Counted from the stretch's first letter, positions 1 through 7,873 are shown. The stretch: DNA of 19,545 bases from Lachnospiraceae bacterium UBA4711 (GCA_002404515.1 DHJV01000157.1:32387-51931); one strand, 5' to 3'. The notes: generated by a model from the letters alone, not told the origin. Made by a program: numbers and translations.

Positions 1-34
1 CAGAGCAAGATGCGCAGAGCGCATCTTGTCTCTG
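1..34 (-). terminator. Hairpin, probable terminator of the MATE gene
   Basis: CAAGATGCGC (6-15) pairs perfectly with GCGCATCTTG (19-28) around a 3-nt loop. CAGAG (1-5) pairs with CTCTG (30-34) across a one-base bulge, giving a stem of about 15 bp. It lies just downstream of the minus-strand MATE stop codon. The U-tract expected of an intrinsic terminator would fall left of position 1 and cannot be seen. Confidence 0.6.
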
Positions 35-61
35 TGCTTGGAAATAGAGATATGCGGTTCC

Positions 62-1396
62 CTAGCTGGTAATCTGGTTGTGACGTATCCGGTAGATTAA
101 CCGCAGCGAAAGATATATAACAGAGCCGGTCCATGCAAATGGCTCGGCTGCAAAGATACCAACCGGACCGACCAGGTAGGTAATGATAAAGGCAGATGAG
201 ACGCGGAAGGCAAACTGCATCAACCCTGAAAATATCGGTGTCATGACATCGCCCATCCCCTGCAGGATGCTTCGGAAAGTATGGTGAAGGTATAAGATAT
301 ACAAAGGACAACCCAGAAAGAATAAAAACTGTGTCGCATAGTGGAAAATCTCCTCATACGTTCCGGGATCCGCCGAGATAAACAAGGAGAGCAACGGTTT
401 GTGAAACAGAATAACCAGCAGTGTGACGAATCCGGAAATGACGGCGGACACGCAGAGACTGGCAGAGATGCCCTGTTTAATGCGTTTGGCATTTCCTGCT
501 CCATAGTTCTGCCCGGTATATGTCAGGAGTGCAGCGGCAAGTGCGATAGCGCCCATCTCCATCATGCCATAATATTTATTGGCAGCCGTGTATCCTGCAA
601 TAAAGGTAGAACCCTGTCGGTTTGTCAGATATTGTATAAACAGACCGCTTGTGGCAACAACACAGAACTGGAACGTCATGGGAAGAGAATAGCGCAAAAT
701 GGATGTCAGGACAGAACCGTTTGGAGCCAGATAGTCTTTTGTGAAACGCAGATTCTCGTTTTTCAAAAGCCGGATCAGACAAATGACAGTAGAGACACCT
801 TGTGCAAATACCGTTGCAATGGCTGCACTTGTAACTCCCCATCCCAGCACCAACACAAACACGGAATCCAGCAATACATTGATAATAGAAGAAACGACCA
901 TGGCAATAAACGGTGTTTTGCTGTCTCCATCTGCGCGTAACAGTGCGGAGAATGTGTTGTAAAACAGATTCAATGGTATGCCAAGATAGATGATACGTAA
1001 ATAATGGTATGCATCTGTGATGATATCAGAAGGGGTATCTAATATCTTCAATGCGGGCATTGCAACCGCCTGTCCAACCGCGAATAGCAGTATGGACAAA
1101 AGAATTGACAGAAAAATACACATGGCGGATACTGAAAACAGTCCGTCTTTATTCTGTCTGCCCTTTTCCTGAGCGGCTCTGGTACAATATCCCATTGTGA
1201 TTCCGTTGATAATTGAAGTCATAAACCATGCAAGCCAGTCGGCAGAGCCGAGCGCGGCAAGGGCTTTGTAACCAAGCACCTTGCCGACGATCATAGCATC
1301 TGCCAGCGTGTAAAATTGCTGCATGATATTTCCAAAGATCAGCGGTATTGCAAAACGTGTAATATTTTTCCATGGAATTCCTTTTGTCATATCCAT
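62..1396 (-). CDS. MATE family efflux transporter
   Basis: Integral membrane exporter of the multidrug and toxic compound extrusion family, expected to swap Na+ or H+ for an organic substrate. The 444-residue protein has about 12 hydrophobic helices. Its N-terminal pattern (ITRFAIPLIFGNIMQQFY, then LADAMIVGKVLG) is the usual MATE opening, repeated in weaker form in the second half, and the length is normal for the family. I start it at the ATG at 1396, which has AGGTGA just upstream (1401-1406 complement); a longer reading from a TTG at 1411 would swallow that ribosome site. It begins 34 nt after the aminotransferase stop with no terminator between, so the two are probably cotranscribed and both fall under the operator at 2759-2772. 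The substrate is unknown. From context it could export a by-product of the catabolic cluster, which is inference only. Confidence 0.93.
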   Translation of the reverse strand: MDMTKGIPWKNITRFAIPLIFGNIMQQFYTLADAMIVGKVLGYKALAALGSADWLAWFMTSIINGITMGYCTRAAQEKGRQNKDGLFSVSAMCIFLSILLSILLFAVGQAVAMPALKILDTPSDIITDAYHYLRIIYLGIPLNLFYNTFSALLRADGDSKTPFIAMVVSSIINVLLDSVFVLVLGWGVTSAAIATVFAQGVSTVICLIRLLKNENLRFTKDYLAPNGSVLTSILRYSLPMTFQFCVVATSGLFIQYLTNRQGSTFIAGYTAANKYYGMMEMGAIALAAALLTYTGQNYGAGNAKRIKQGISASLCVSAVISGFVTLLVILFHKPLLSLFISADPGTYEEIFHYATQFLFFLGCPLYILYLHHTFRSILQGMGDVMTPIFSGLMQFAFRVSSAFIITYLVGPVGIFAAEPFAWTGSVIYLSLRLIYRIRHNQITS

Positions 1397-1430
1397 AAAA
1401 TCACCTGCCAATCAAGAAATAAATGATATA

Positions 1431-2705
1431 TTAAGGAAGTAGTTTATCCAAAACACTGATACAGAAATCAATCTGTTCCTTTGTTACAATACAAGGGGCG
1501 ATAAACCGAAGAACGTTGGAGTAAGTTCCACATTTCAGGAGAATCAAGCCTTCGTCAACGGCTTTGTGCATCGTTTCTGCACAGAGGGCAGTATCAGGAG
1601 CATTTCCATCCTTTACAAGTTCGATGGCAAGCATCAGACCGATACCACGCACATCTCCGATGCAGGGATGCTTCTTCTGTAATTCAAGTAATTGTTCCTT
1701 AAAATAAATGCCCATAGAAGCTGCATTGTCGAGTGCTCCATGTTCCAGGACTCCAATACTTGCAAGTCCGGCTGCACAGGAGACCGGATTGCCGCCGAAG
1801 GTACCTCCGTGAGCACCGGAAGGCCACTGTTCCATGATTTCTTTTTTGGCAATAACAGCGGAAATCGGGAAGCCGGCACCTAATGCCTTTGCCGTAGACA
1901 TGATATCTGGCTTTACACCGAAATGTTCATATGCAAACATTTTACCGGTACGTCCAAATCCAGTCTGTACCTCGTCGAAGATGAGCATGATTCCATGTGT
2001 ATCACATACGTTTCTTACATATTGAACAAATTCTACAGGGGGAACGATATATCCGCCTTCGCCCTGAATTGGTTCCATAATGATTGCTGCAACCATAGAT
2101 GGATCTACTAATTGTGAAAACAGGGAATCAAACTGATCAAAATACTGCTGTGGGCAATGCACCCCATCGTTTGTGTATGGAGAACGGAACAGATTTGGGT
2201 ATTCCAGAAAATAGGTGCTTGGAACCATTGGTTCATAATTTTTGCGGTAGGCAGAATTTGATCCGGTGATGGCTGCGGTTCCCATCGTACGTCCGTGAAA
2301 GGAGCCCTTGAACGAAATGACAGCCGGACGCTTCGTCACATATTTTGCAAGCTTTAAAGCACCTTCGTTTGCCTCGGCACCGGAATTTGAGAAATACACC
2401 ATCGTATCTCCACCGGTCAGTTCGACAAGCTTTTCCGCCAGCTCCACATAGGATTCATAGTAGACTACATTATGTCCGGCATGAATCAGCTTATCAATCT
2501 GTTCTTTTGCGGCTTTGACTACAGCCGGATGGTTATGTCCCAGATTGCATACGGCAACACCACTGGCGAAGTCAAGATATTTTTTGCCGTCCTCTCCATA
2601 TAAATAAGAACCTTCTCCTTTGACAACGCCAAGTGTCGTGTAACGACCCGCAACCGGCGGCATAACTTTACAACAGCGTTCATACATGGTTTCGTTTGTT
2701 TCCAT
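1431..2705 (-). CDS. Class III PLP aminotransferase (GABA/ornithine type)
   Basis: Pyridoxal-phosphate enzyme that moves an omega-amino group (from ornithine, acetylornithine, GABA or similar) to a 2-oxo acid. The 424 residues match the usual family length. Visible landmarks are SGAEA (108-112) and GSFHGRT (134-140) for cofactor binding, IFDEVQTGFGR (242-252) with Asp244 contacting the pyridine nitrogen, and STAKALGAGFP (270-280) with Lys273 as the Schiff-base lysine. The start at 2705 has a perfect AGGAGG nine bases upstream (2715-2720 complement). It is the first gene of a minus-strand unit with the MATE exporter and diverges from the ABC importer operon. A TATAAT -10 lies at 2745-2750 and a TACTGTATACAGTA operator covers its -35 zone. 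With the ADI-like enzyme and RocB nearby, an ornithine- or GABA-like substrate is plausible, but sequence alone cannot separate GabT, RocD and ArgD activities. Confidence 0.93.
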   Translation of the reverse strand: METNETMYERCCKVMPPVAGRYTTLGVVKGEGSYLYGEDGKKYLDFASGVAVCNLGHNHPAVVKAAKEQIDKLIHAGHNVVYYESYVELAEKLVELTGGDTMVYFSNSGAEANEGALKLAKYVTKRPAVISFKGSFHGRTMGTAAITGSNSAYRKNYEPMVPSTYFLEYPNLFRSPYTNDGVHCPQQYFDQFDSLFSQLVDPSMVAAIIMEPIQGEGGYIVPPVEFVQYVRNVCDTHGIMLIFDEVQTGFGRTGKMFAYEHFGVKPDIMSTAKALGAGFPISAVIAKKEIMEQWPSGAHGGTFGGNPVSCAAGLASIGVLEHGALDNAASMGIYFKEQLLELQKKHPCIGDVRGIGLMLAIELVKDGNAPDTALCAETMHKAVDEGLILLKCGTYSNVLRFIAPCIVTKEQIDFCISVLDKLLP

Positions 2706-2744
2706 ATAAATACACCTCCTAATGGTAAATTGTTTATGGCTTGT

Positions 2745-2773
2745 ATTATAACACGATATACTGTATACAGTAC
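2745..2773 (-). promoter_or_regulatory. Promoter of aminotransferase-MATE unit
   Basis: Read on the minus strand there is a perfect -10 TATAAT (complement of 2745-2750). The -35 position 17 bp upstream reads GTACTG, a poor match. The region from the -35 into the spacer is occupied by the palindromic operator at 2759-2772, so a bound repressor would block polymerase. The expected transcript start is near 2738, giving a short leader before the ATG at 2705. Confidence 0.6.
2759..2772. promoter_or_regulatory. GntR-type operator 1
   Basis: TACTGTATACAGTA is a perfect 14-bp palindrome in the divergent aminotransferase / importer intergenic region. The same core recurs at 2941-2954, 7130-7143 and 7915-7930. 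Assignment to the GntR/FCD protein encoded at 7163-7822 is inference from this co-occurrence and from the palindrome class that such regulators commonly bind. Confidence 0.75.
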
Positions 2774-2856
2774 ACTAGGAAAAACACGAGTTTTAAAGAA
2801 GATAATTAAGTCAAAAAGTGTATTTAAAAAATAAAAGTAAGAAATCACAAAATTAG

Positions 2857-2885
2857 TTGACAATGCGGAGATTCACCTTTATATT
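2857..2885 (+). promoter_or_regulatory. Promoter of ABC importer operon
   Basis: A consensus -35 TTGACA (2857-2862) and a -10 TATATT (2880-2885) are separated by exactly 17 bp. The transcript would start near 2892, leaving a leader of about 110 nt that contains operator 2 about 50 nt downstream of the start. Confidence 0.72.
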
Positions 2886-2940
2886 AGCGGCTAAGGAACG
2901 GACGAACAGAAGAAAATAAAGTTCGGATCCTTAAAACCTC

Positions 2941-2954
2941 TATTGTATACAGTA
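2941..2954. promoter_or_regulatory. GntR-type operator 2
   Basis: TATTGTATACAGTA matches operator 1 at 13 of 14 positions, with one broken pair in the palindrome. It lies between the apparent promoter and the binding-protein gene rather than on the promoter, so repression here would be by roadblock unless a second, weaker promoter overlaps it. Confidence 0.68.
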
Positions 2955-3001
2955 TTTCGAATACAGAAATACGTAAAACCAAGGAAGAAAGGATGATGTT
3001 T

Positions 3002-3928
3002 ATGAGAAAGAAGATGACAGCATTGGTGATGTCTCTTGCAATGATGGCTGCACTTTGTGCCGGATGTGGAGATAAGAAAGAGGAGACAACCACCACAGAG
3101 GCAACGACAACTGAAGCAAGCACAGATGCGACAACGACAGAAACTGCAACCGTCGCAGAAGCAACAGCTTCCGATTCAGATTCCGGAGAGTATCTGACGG
3201 GAAACGAGGGGATTTATGAAGGAGAACATTTTATCGTAGGTATGTCAGTTGGATATACAAATTTTGAAGAGTATGATGCAACGACAGGTGAACCAGTTGG
3301 TTTGGATATCGATATTTTGAATTATATGGCAGATGATCTTGGATTCACATATGAGATATCCGATATGAAGCTTCCACAGATTGTAGCCGGATTACAGGCA
3401 GAGCAGTTGGATCTTTCTATTTCCGGTATGTATGAAACAGAAGAGCGTACCAAAGTTATAGATATGTCAGAAAGTTATCTGACAGCAAAGTCAGCGATGC
3501 TGATTCGTGCGGAGGATGCGGATAAGATTAAGTCAACGGCAGATCTGAATGGAAAGACAGTATGTTGTGATGTCGGAGAAGCTTATTATGAATCAATCCT
3601 TCCAACAATCGAAGGTGCAACGGTTGTAGAGTTTGATGACAATGCATCCTGTATCATGGCAGTCCTCGGTGGACAGGCAGATGCAAGAATTATTGATGGT
3701 GGTGGCGCAAAGAACATCTGTGACGAATATGATGGTCAGCTTACATATTTTATGCTGGATGATTCCATGATTCCAGGTATTGACGGAAACCACTATTCAA
3801 TGGGATTTGTAAAGGGATCTCCGATGAAGGCAGTCTTCGATGCGGAAATTGAGAAGATGAAGAAAAACGGAGAGCTGAAGAAGATTATTGATCAGTGGTT
3901 AGGCGAAGGTATGTACGACTTCGACTAA
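3002..3928 (+). CDS. Amino-acid ABC transporter substrate-binding lipoprotein
   Basis: Extracellular binding protein (SBP_bac_3 type) that delivers a polar amino acid to the membrane permease. From the ATG at 3002 it starts MRKK, has a hydrophobic signal stretch and a lipobox LCAGC, so it should be lipid-anchored at the cysteine. A Thr/Glu-rich linker of about 35 residues follows, then the two-lobed domain with the conserved stretches GLDIDILNYMADDLG and LSISGMYETEERTKV, whose Arg sits where the family holds the substrate carboxylate. In-frame ATGs also occur at 2993 and 2996; AAGGAAGAAAGG (2981-2992) could serve any of them. I prefer 3002 because it gives a clean signal peptide. It is first in the operon and is followed by permease and ATPase. 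Arginine or a related cation fits the neighbourhood, but specificity is not readable from sequence. Confidence 0.93.
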   Translation: MRKKMTALVMSLAMMAALCAGCGDKKEETTTTEATTTEASTDATTTETATVAEATASDSDSGEYLTGNEGIYEGEHFIVGMSVGYTNFEEYDATTGEPVGLDIDILNYMADDLGFTYEISDMKLPQIVAGLQAEQLDLSISGMYETEERTKVIDMSESYLTAKSAMLIRAEDADKIKSTADLNGKTVCCDVGEAYYESILPTIEGATVVEFDDNASCIMAVLGGQADARIIDGGGAKNICDEYDGQLTYFMLDDSMIPGIDGNHYSMGFVKGSPMKAVFDAEIEKMKKNGELKKIIDQWLGEGMYDFD

Positions 3929-3975
3929 TTCACACGAAGAAAAATAACTACGCTGCTAATGAAGGGAGATTTGCT

Positions 3976-4647
3976 ATGAAATTAAAATTAGATTTTTCCA
4001 GTTTGTGGGCGTATCGGATGAGCTGGGTAAAAGGTCTTGAGAGCACATTACTGGTTACCTTGATTGCATTAGCGGTAGCAGTTGTAATCGCACTCATTCT
4101 GGCTGCATTCCGCTTATCAAAGATTAAACCATTGAACTGGATTGCATCCATTTACTTGTCGATATTCCGTGGTGTGCCACAGATTGTACAGATCATGTTC
4201 ATCTATTTTGGTATCCCGCAGTTAACCGGACATAAGTTTGCACCATTTGTAGCAGGCTGGCTTGCACTTGGCTTAAATGCCGGTGCATTCATGTCCGAGC
4301 TGTTACGAGGTGGTATACAAAGTGTTGATTATGGACAAAAAGAAGCGGCTGTCGCAATGGGAATGTCGGGGGCAAGGATACAGTTTGGTATTGTGATTCC
4401 ACAGGCAATCAAATCGATTTTGCCGGGGCTGATCAATGAAGTCATTGCACTGCTCAAGGGCTCTTCTTTGATCTATGCGATCGGTGCAGCAGAACTGATG
4501 CGAAATACCCAGCTTGTTATATCATCAACATTCCGTAGCTTTGAATGTTACATTATCATAGGTGTTATTTACTGGATATTGGTTACAATTTTGACAACCA
4601 TCGGCAGAAGAGTAGAAAGGTGGGTGAACAGAAGTGGTCAACGTTAA
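3976..4647 (+). CDS. Amino-acid ABC transporter permease
   Basis: Membrane subunit of the polar amino-acid importer (HisM/GlnP family). The 223-residue protein has about five hydrophobic helices and the EAA loop that contacts the ATPase, seen as DYGQKEAAVAMGMSGARIQF followed by the usual PQAIKSILPGLINE. Length is typical. I chose the ATG at 3976 because GAAGGGAG (3961-3968) lies directly upstream; an open frame reaching back to 3895 overlaps the binding-protein gene and is not likely translated. Its 3' end overlaps the ATPase gene by 14 nt, so the two are translationally coupled. One permease gene implies a homodimeric channel. Confidence 0.93.
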   Translation: MKLKLDFSSLWAYRMSWVKGLESTLLVTLIALAVAVVIALILAAFRLSKIKPLNWIASIYLSIFRGVPQIVQIMFIYFGIPQLTGHKFAPFVAGWLALGLNAGAFMSELLRGGIQSVDYGQKEAAVAMGMSGARIQFGIVIPQAIKSILPGLINEVIALLKGSSLIYAIGAAELMRNTQLVISSTFRSFECYIIIGVIYWILVTILTTIGRRVERWVNRSGQR

Positions 4648-5356
4648 GGATGTGTATAAAAGATTTGGAGATTTAGAGGTCCTGAAAGGTATATCACTTG
4701 AAGTAAAACAGGGAGAGGTCGTATCCGTGATCGGCTCTTCCGGTTCTGGAAAATCCACGTTACTCCGCTGTATCAATCGTTTGGAGGAAGTAACTTCCGG
4801 AGAGATATATTTTGAGGATCAGGAAATCACGGGAGATAAAAAGAATGTGCGGGAACTGCGCAGTAAAATTGGAATGGTATTTCAGAACTTCAATCTGTTC
4901 AAGCATATGACGATCATGAAGAACATGATCTATGCCCAGATGCATGTGAAGAAGGTTCCGAAAGAAGAGGCCATTGAGAAAGCAAAGGTATTGTTGGATC
5001 GTGTGGGTCTGTTGGATAAGGCGGATGTGTATCCGGTCACTTTATCCGGTGGTCAGCAGCAGCGTGTAGCGATTGCACGGACGCTGGCGATGAACCCGGA
5101 TGTGATCTTATTTGATGAGCCGACTTCAGCACTGGATCCGGAGATGGTCGGAGAAGTTCTGGATGTAATAAAGGATTTGACAAAGACGGGTATCACAATG
5201 ATCATCGTCAGTCATGAGATGGCATTTGTCCGTGAGGTGTCAGACCGGGTTGTGTTTTTGGAGCAGGGGGTATTGATTGAAGATGCCCCTGCGAAAGAGT
5301 TTTTTGACCATCCGAAGACAGAACGGGCAAAAGCTTTTTTGGAAAAAATGTTATAG
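4634..5356 (+). CDS. Amino-acid ABC transporter ATP-binding protein
   Basis: Cytoplasmic ATPase that powers the importer (GlnQ/HisP family, 240 residues). Walker A GSSGSGKST is at 34-42, the Q-loop in MVFQNFNLF (81-89), the signature LSGGQ at 137-141, Walker B VILFDEP at 157-163 and the H-loop histidine at 194, so it should be active. It starts at GTG 4634 inside the end of the permease gene, with AAGGTGGG (4616-4623) as ribosome site. The gap of 25 nt to the ADI-like gene points to one transcript linking uptake to catabolism. Confidence 0.96.
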   Translation: MVNVKDVYKRFGDLEVLKGISLEVKQGEVVSVIGSSGSGKSTLLRCINRLEEVTSGEIYFEDQEITGDKKNVRELRSKIGMVFQNFNLFKHMTIMKNMIYAQMHVKKVPKEEAIEKAKVLLDRVGLLDKADVYPVTLSGGQQQRVAIARTLAMNPDVILFDEPTSALDPEMVGEVLDVIKDLTKTGITMIIVSHEMAFVREVSDRVVFLEQGVLIEDAPAKEFFDHPKTERAKAFLEKML

Positions 5357-5381
5357 GTTATTTTGGGAAGAATGGAGATGA

Positions 5382-6389
5382 ATGATTATGGCAATGACAG
5401 CTAGACCGTATGAAGGATTGAATTCAGTCAGCCGGTTATTTTCGGCAGAGATTGAGCCATCGTTTTTTGATGCAGCAAAAATGGAAGAATACTGGGGCGC
5501 ACATTGGGGTGTGAACAGTGAGTATGGAAAGCTGAAAGCGGTTTATATGCATCGACCGGGAGAAGAGCTCACAACGATGACAACAAAGGATTATGATCCT
5601 GAAAGAGATGCATTGATCGGAGAGAATTACAGCTATTACTGGCGCGGACATGAGGCACCGAATATTGAAAAAGCGCAGGCACAGCATGATTATTTTGCGG
5701 ATGTGATTCGTTCTTATGGAGCCGAGGTTGTCTATACAAAGGATAACCCAATCTATCTTCGGAAGACTGTCAATACGCGTGATGTGGCAGCGGCTGTTCC
5801 GGGTGGTGTGATCATCATGCGTCTGGCCCCACATATGCGGCGTGGGGAAGAACTGGTTGCCACGAGAACCCTTGGTGGACGCGGCGTTCCGATTCTGCAT
5901 ACGATAACAGGTACGGGCATCATGGAAGGTGGCGGTGTGCTGGTTATGGATTCCCATCACGTGGCGGTTGCACATTCGCACCGTTGTACGCAGGAGGGCA
6001 TTGACCATTTGAAGATGGTTCTGAATCCGATGGATATTGAAGTGATTCCGGTGCCGGTTGGCGGTTACGCAATCCATATTGACAGTCTGGTATCGTTCAT
6101 TGGACCAAAGATGGCACTGATCAATACAGAAAAACTGCCATATTTCTTCATTGAGCGTCTACAGAAGATGGGATATAAGCTGATTGAGGTAGAGCCGGAT
6201 GAAGGATGGGCGATTAACTGCTTTGTACTGGAGCCTGGCGTACTCTGTATGATCGAGGGATATCCGAAGACAAAGGCAAAGCTGGAAGCAGAGGGCATCA
6301 AGGTCATTCCGATTCCGTGGGATGAGAACATCCGTAGTGGTGGCGGCCTTCACTGTGGTACCTGTCCGCTTATGCGGGAATATGTGTAG
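5382..6389 (+). CDS. ADI-fold guanidino-modifying enzyme
   Basis: Member of the arginine deiminase / dimethylargininase / amidinotransferase superfamily, which attacks the guanidino carbon through a cysteine. At 335 residues it is shorter than classical arginine deiminases (about 410). The catalytic set can be placed: Asp134 in NTRD, Glu182 in MEGGG, His232 and Asp234 in HID, Cys325 in GGGLHCGTCPL. These correspond to Asp166, Glu224, His278, Asp280 and Cys406 of Pseudomonas arginine deiminase, so a hydrolytic reaction making a citrulline-type product is likely. One oddity is that the usual EGGD reads EGGG. ATGs at 5382 and 5388 are both possible; GGAG (5374-5377) favours 5388 by spacing, while GGGAAG further up suits 5382. 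Its place between an amino-acid importer and RocB suggests arginine or a substituted arginine as substrate, though a dimethylargininase-like role is equally open. Confidence 0.88.
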   Translation: MIMAMTARPYEGLNSVSRLFSAEIEPSFFDAAKMEEYWGAHWGVNSEYGKLKAVYMHRPGEELTTMTTKDYDPERDALIGENYSYYWRGHEAPNIEKAQAQHDYFADVIRSYGAEVVYTKDNPIYLRKTVNTRDVAAAVPGGVIIMRLAPHMRRGEELVATRTLGGRGVPILHTITGTGIMEGGGVLVMDSHHVAVAHSHRCTQEGIDHLKMVLNPMDIEVIPVPVGGYAIHIDSLVSFIGPKMALINTEKLPYFFIERLQKMGYKLIEVEPDEGWAINCFVLEPGVLCMIEGYPKTKAKLEAEGIKVIPIPWDENIRSGGGLHCGTCPLMREYV

Positions 6390-6419
6390 GCAATTAGATA
6401 TTCTGGGAGGAGGTGTCCT

Positions 6420-7019
6420 ATGAAAAATAATTATGTTGTTACGATTACAAGACAATTTGGCAGTCTTGGACGACCAATCGCACATCAGTTGTCGGAGAAG
6501 CTTGGAATCGAATATTATGACAGAGATATTGTAGAGACAACAGCGAAGCGTATGAATCAGCGTGTGTCTGTCATCAGTGATGCGGAAGAAGCTGCAAAAT
6601 CTTCCTTTTTTAAGATGCGGTTTCCACTTGGTACAGAGGAAAGCCGGATACAGGACGAGATCTTTGACGTGCAGCAGAAGATCATAACAGAGCTTGCCGA
6701 TAAAGAATCCTGTATTATCGTTGGTCGATGCTCAGATTATGTGCTGCGTAATTACAAAAATGTCATTCACATTTATATTTATGCGCCATATGAGGCACGT
6801 ATCAATAATTGCGTGGACTATCTGCATATGACACGGGAAGATGCCATCAAGGAAATGACAACAGTTGACAAGGCGCGTTGCGCATATCATGAGAAATATG
6901 CAGGGTATGCACCAGATGATTTCAACCACAAAAATTATATGGTGGACAGCAGTGTGCTCGGTGTGGATGGAACAGCAGAGGTATTAGCGGATATCGTACG
7001 CAAGAAATTCTGCATATAA
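6420..7019 (+). CDS. Cytidylate kinase-like protein
   Basis: The 199-residue protein belongs to the cytidylate-kinase-like P-loop family common in Firmicutes, whose true substrate is generally unknown. It opens with ITRQFGSLGRPIAHQLSEKL (9-28), a variant of the family's GSGGR-type phosphate loop in which the second glycine is Leu and the Arg is followed by Pro. Then come YYDRDIV (32-38) and a strand IIVGRCSDYVL typical of the core. GGAGGAGG (6407-6414) gives a strong ribosome site and the gene is 30 nt after the ADI-like gene, so it closes the operon before the terminator at 7053. It is not the essential Cmk by length or motif. Why a nucleotide-kinase fold sits in an amino-acid catabolic operon is unclear; it may phosphorylate a pathway intermediate. 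Confidence 0.85.
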   Translation: MKNNYVVTITRQFGSLGRPIAHQLSEKLGIEYYDRDIVETTAKRMNQRVSVISDAEEAAKSSFFKMRFPLGTEESRIQDEIFDVQQKIITELADKESCIIVGRCSDYVLRNYKNVIHIYIYAPYEARINNCVDYLHMTREDAIKEMTTVDKARCAYHEKYAGYAPDDFNHKNYMVDSSVLGVDGTAEVLADIVRKKFCI

Positions 7020-7052
7020 AACAGCTTCACAAAAAAACTTATATTATAAATG

Positions 7053-7082
7053 AACAGGCAGCTGATTGGCTGTCTGTTTTTC
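7053..7082 (+). terminator. Terminator of importer-ADI operon
   Basis: AACAGGCAGC (7053-7062) pairs with GCTGTCTGTT (7069-7078), including one G-U, around a 6-nt loop and runs into a T-rich tail (7077-7082). It separates the five-gene operon from the GntR gene, which has its own promoter. Confidence 0.85.
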
Positions 7083-7104
7083 TAAATTTCGTGAGCCTGT
7101 ATGG

Positions 7105-7133
7105 TTGAAAATAAATCTGATATTCAGTATAAT
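7105..7133 (+). promoter_or_regulatory. Promoter of the GntR regulator gene
   Basis: A -35 TTGAAA (7105-7110), 17-bp spacer and perfect -10 TATAAT (7128-7133). The operator at 7130-7143 overlaps the -10 and the likely start site, which predicts negative autoregulation. Confidence 0.82.
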
Positions 7134-7143
7134 GTATACAATA
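7130..7143. promoter_or_regulatory. GntR-type operator 3 (autoregulatory)
   Basis: TAATGTATACAATA has the shared TGTATACA core with one mismatched pair in the palindrome. It overlaps the -10 box and start site of the regulator gene itself and is the most divergent of the four sites, which could make it the weakest. Confidence 0.7.
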
Positions 7144-7162
7144 AAGACAGGGGGAGTGCATT

Positions 7163-7822
7163 ATGCCAAAATTACCATCGATATCGAAAGATACGCTATC
7201 GGATAAAGCCTATCATATTATTAAAGAAGCAATTGTATCAAACCAGTATAAGCCGGGGGATCTGCTTGTGGAGGAGTCGTTAGCAGAGCAGTTATCAATC
7301 AGCCGTACACCTATTCGTGATGCATTGAAGCGGCTGCAGTTTGAGCATATTATCAAGCCGAACAGCAACGGAAAACTAGTGGTATCTTCTGTTTCACTGG
7401 AGGATATACAGAATGTAACAGTTGTGCGATGCAATCTGGAGAGTCTTGCCATCTCTTTGCTGGATGGAAAGATGGATGCAGAAAAAAAGAAAAAGTTAAA
7501 AAAGCTTTCCGATAAATGTGCGGCAATTATGAAAAATGGAATCGAAGGAAAGGCGTTGGAATATCTGGAGGCAGACTATGAGTTCCATATGTATATTGCG
7601 GAATGTTCCGAAAATTCATTTTTATATGATATGATTGACCGAGTGAATTTCGTTACGAAACGGTTTCATATTTTATCAGGAACCCTGGATCTGTATATTC
7701 AGACCGCATTAGAGGAACATCAGGCGGTTGTGGATGCAATTATGGAAGATCGATATCAGGATGCGGCAGTTGCAATGGTGCGGCATCTGAATCAGGTTGG
7801 ATTAAGAATGCCTATAAAATAG
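7163..7822 (+). CDS. GntR family regulator, FCD domain
   Basis: DNA-binding repressor of the FadR/FCD branch, 219 residues. The winged helix-turn-helix covers about 14-75 with recognition helix SISRTPIRDALKRL (45-58), the standard GntR motif. The helical FCD ligand domain follows, with the metal/ligand set Asp138, His142, His186 and His208 all present, so it probably binds a carboxylate-bearing metabolite through a bound metal. AGGGGGAG (7149-7156) is the ribosome site. It is transcribed alone between two catabolic units, and matching palindromes stand before its own gene, the importer operon, the aminotransferase-MATE unit and rocB. The simple model is a repressor released by the pathway substrate or an intermediate. 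The ligand is not known. Confidence 0.95.
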   Translation: MPKLPSISKDTLSDKAYHIIKEAIVSNQYKPGDLLVEESLAEQLSISRTPIRDALKRLQFEHIIKPNSNGKLVVSSVSLEDIQNVTVVRCNLESLAISLLDGKMDAEKKKKLKKLSDKCAAIMKNGIEGKALEYLEADYEFHMYIAECSENSFLYDMIDRVNFVTKRFHILSGTLDLYIQTALEEHQAVVDAIMEDRYQDAAVAMVRHLNQVGLRMPIK

Positions 7823-7873
7823 GAAAATAATTATAAAATCGAAAGTTTTCAGGTGAAAAAGTTTCAGGAATTC

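Noticed and set aside
341..940. 199-residue plus-strand open frame
   Set aside because: Lies wholly inside the minus-strand MATE gene, with Cys/Asn/Gln-rich composition typical of an antisense shadow and no ribosome site.
2519..2863. 114-residue minus-strand frame crossing the operator region
   Set aside because: It would translate through the promoter and ribosome site of the aminotransferase gene in a different frame.
5728..5739. TTGTCTATACAA, similar to the GntR operator
   Set aside because: It is inside the ADI-like coding sequence, lacks the GTATAC centre and is not near a promoter; chance similarity is likely.
5436..6077. 213-residue minus-strand open frame
   Set aside because: Antisense shadow of the ADI-like gene, rich in His, Cys and Arg, with no family resemblance.
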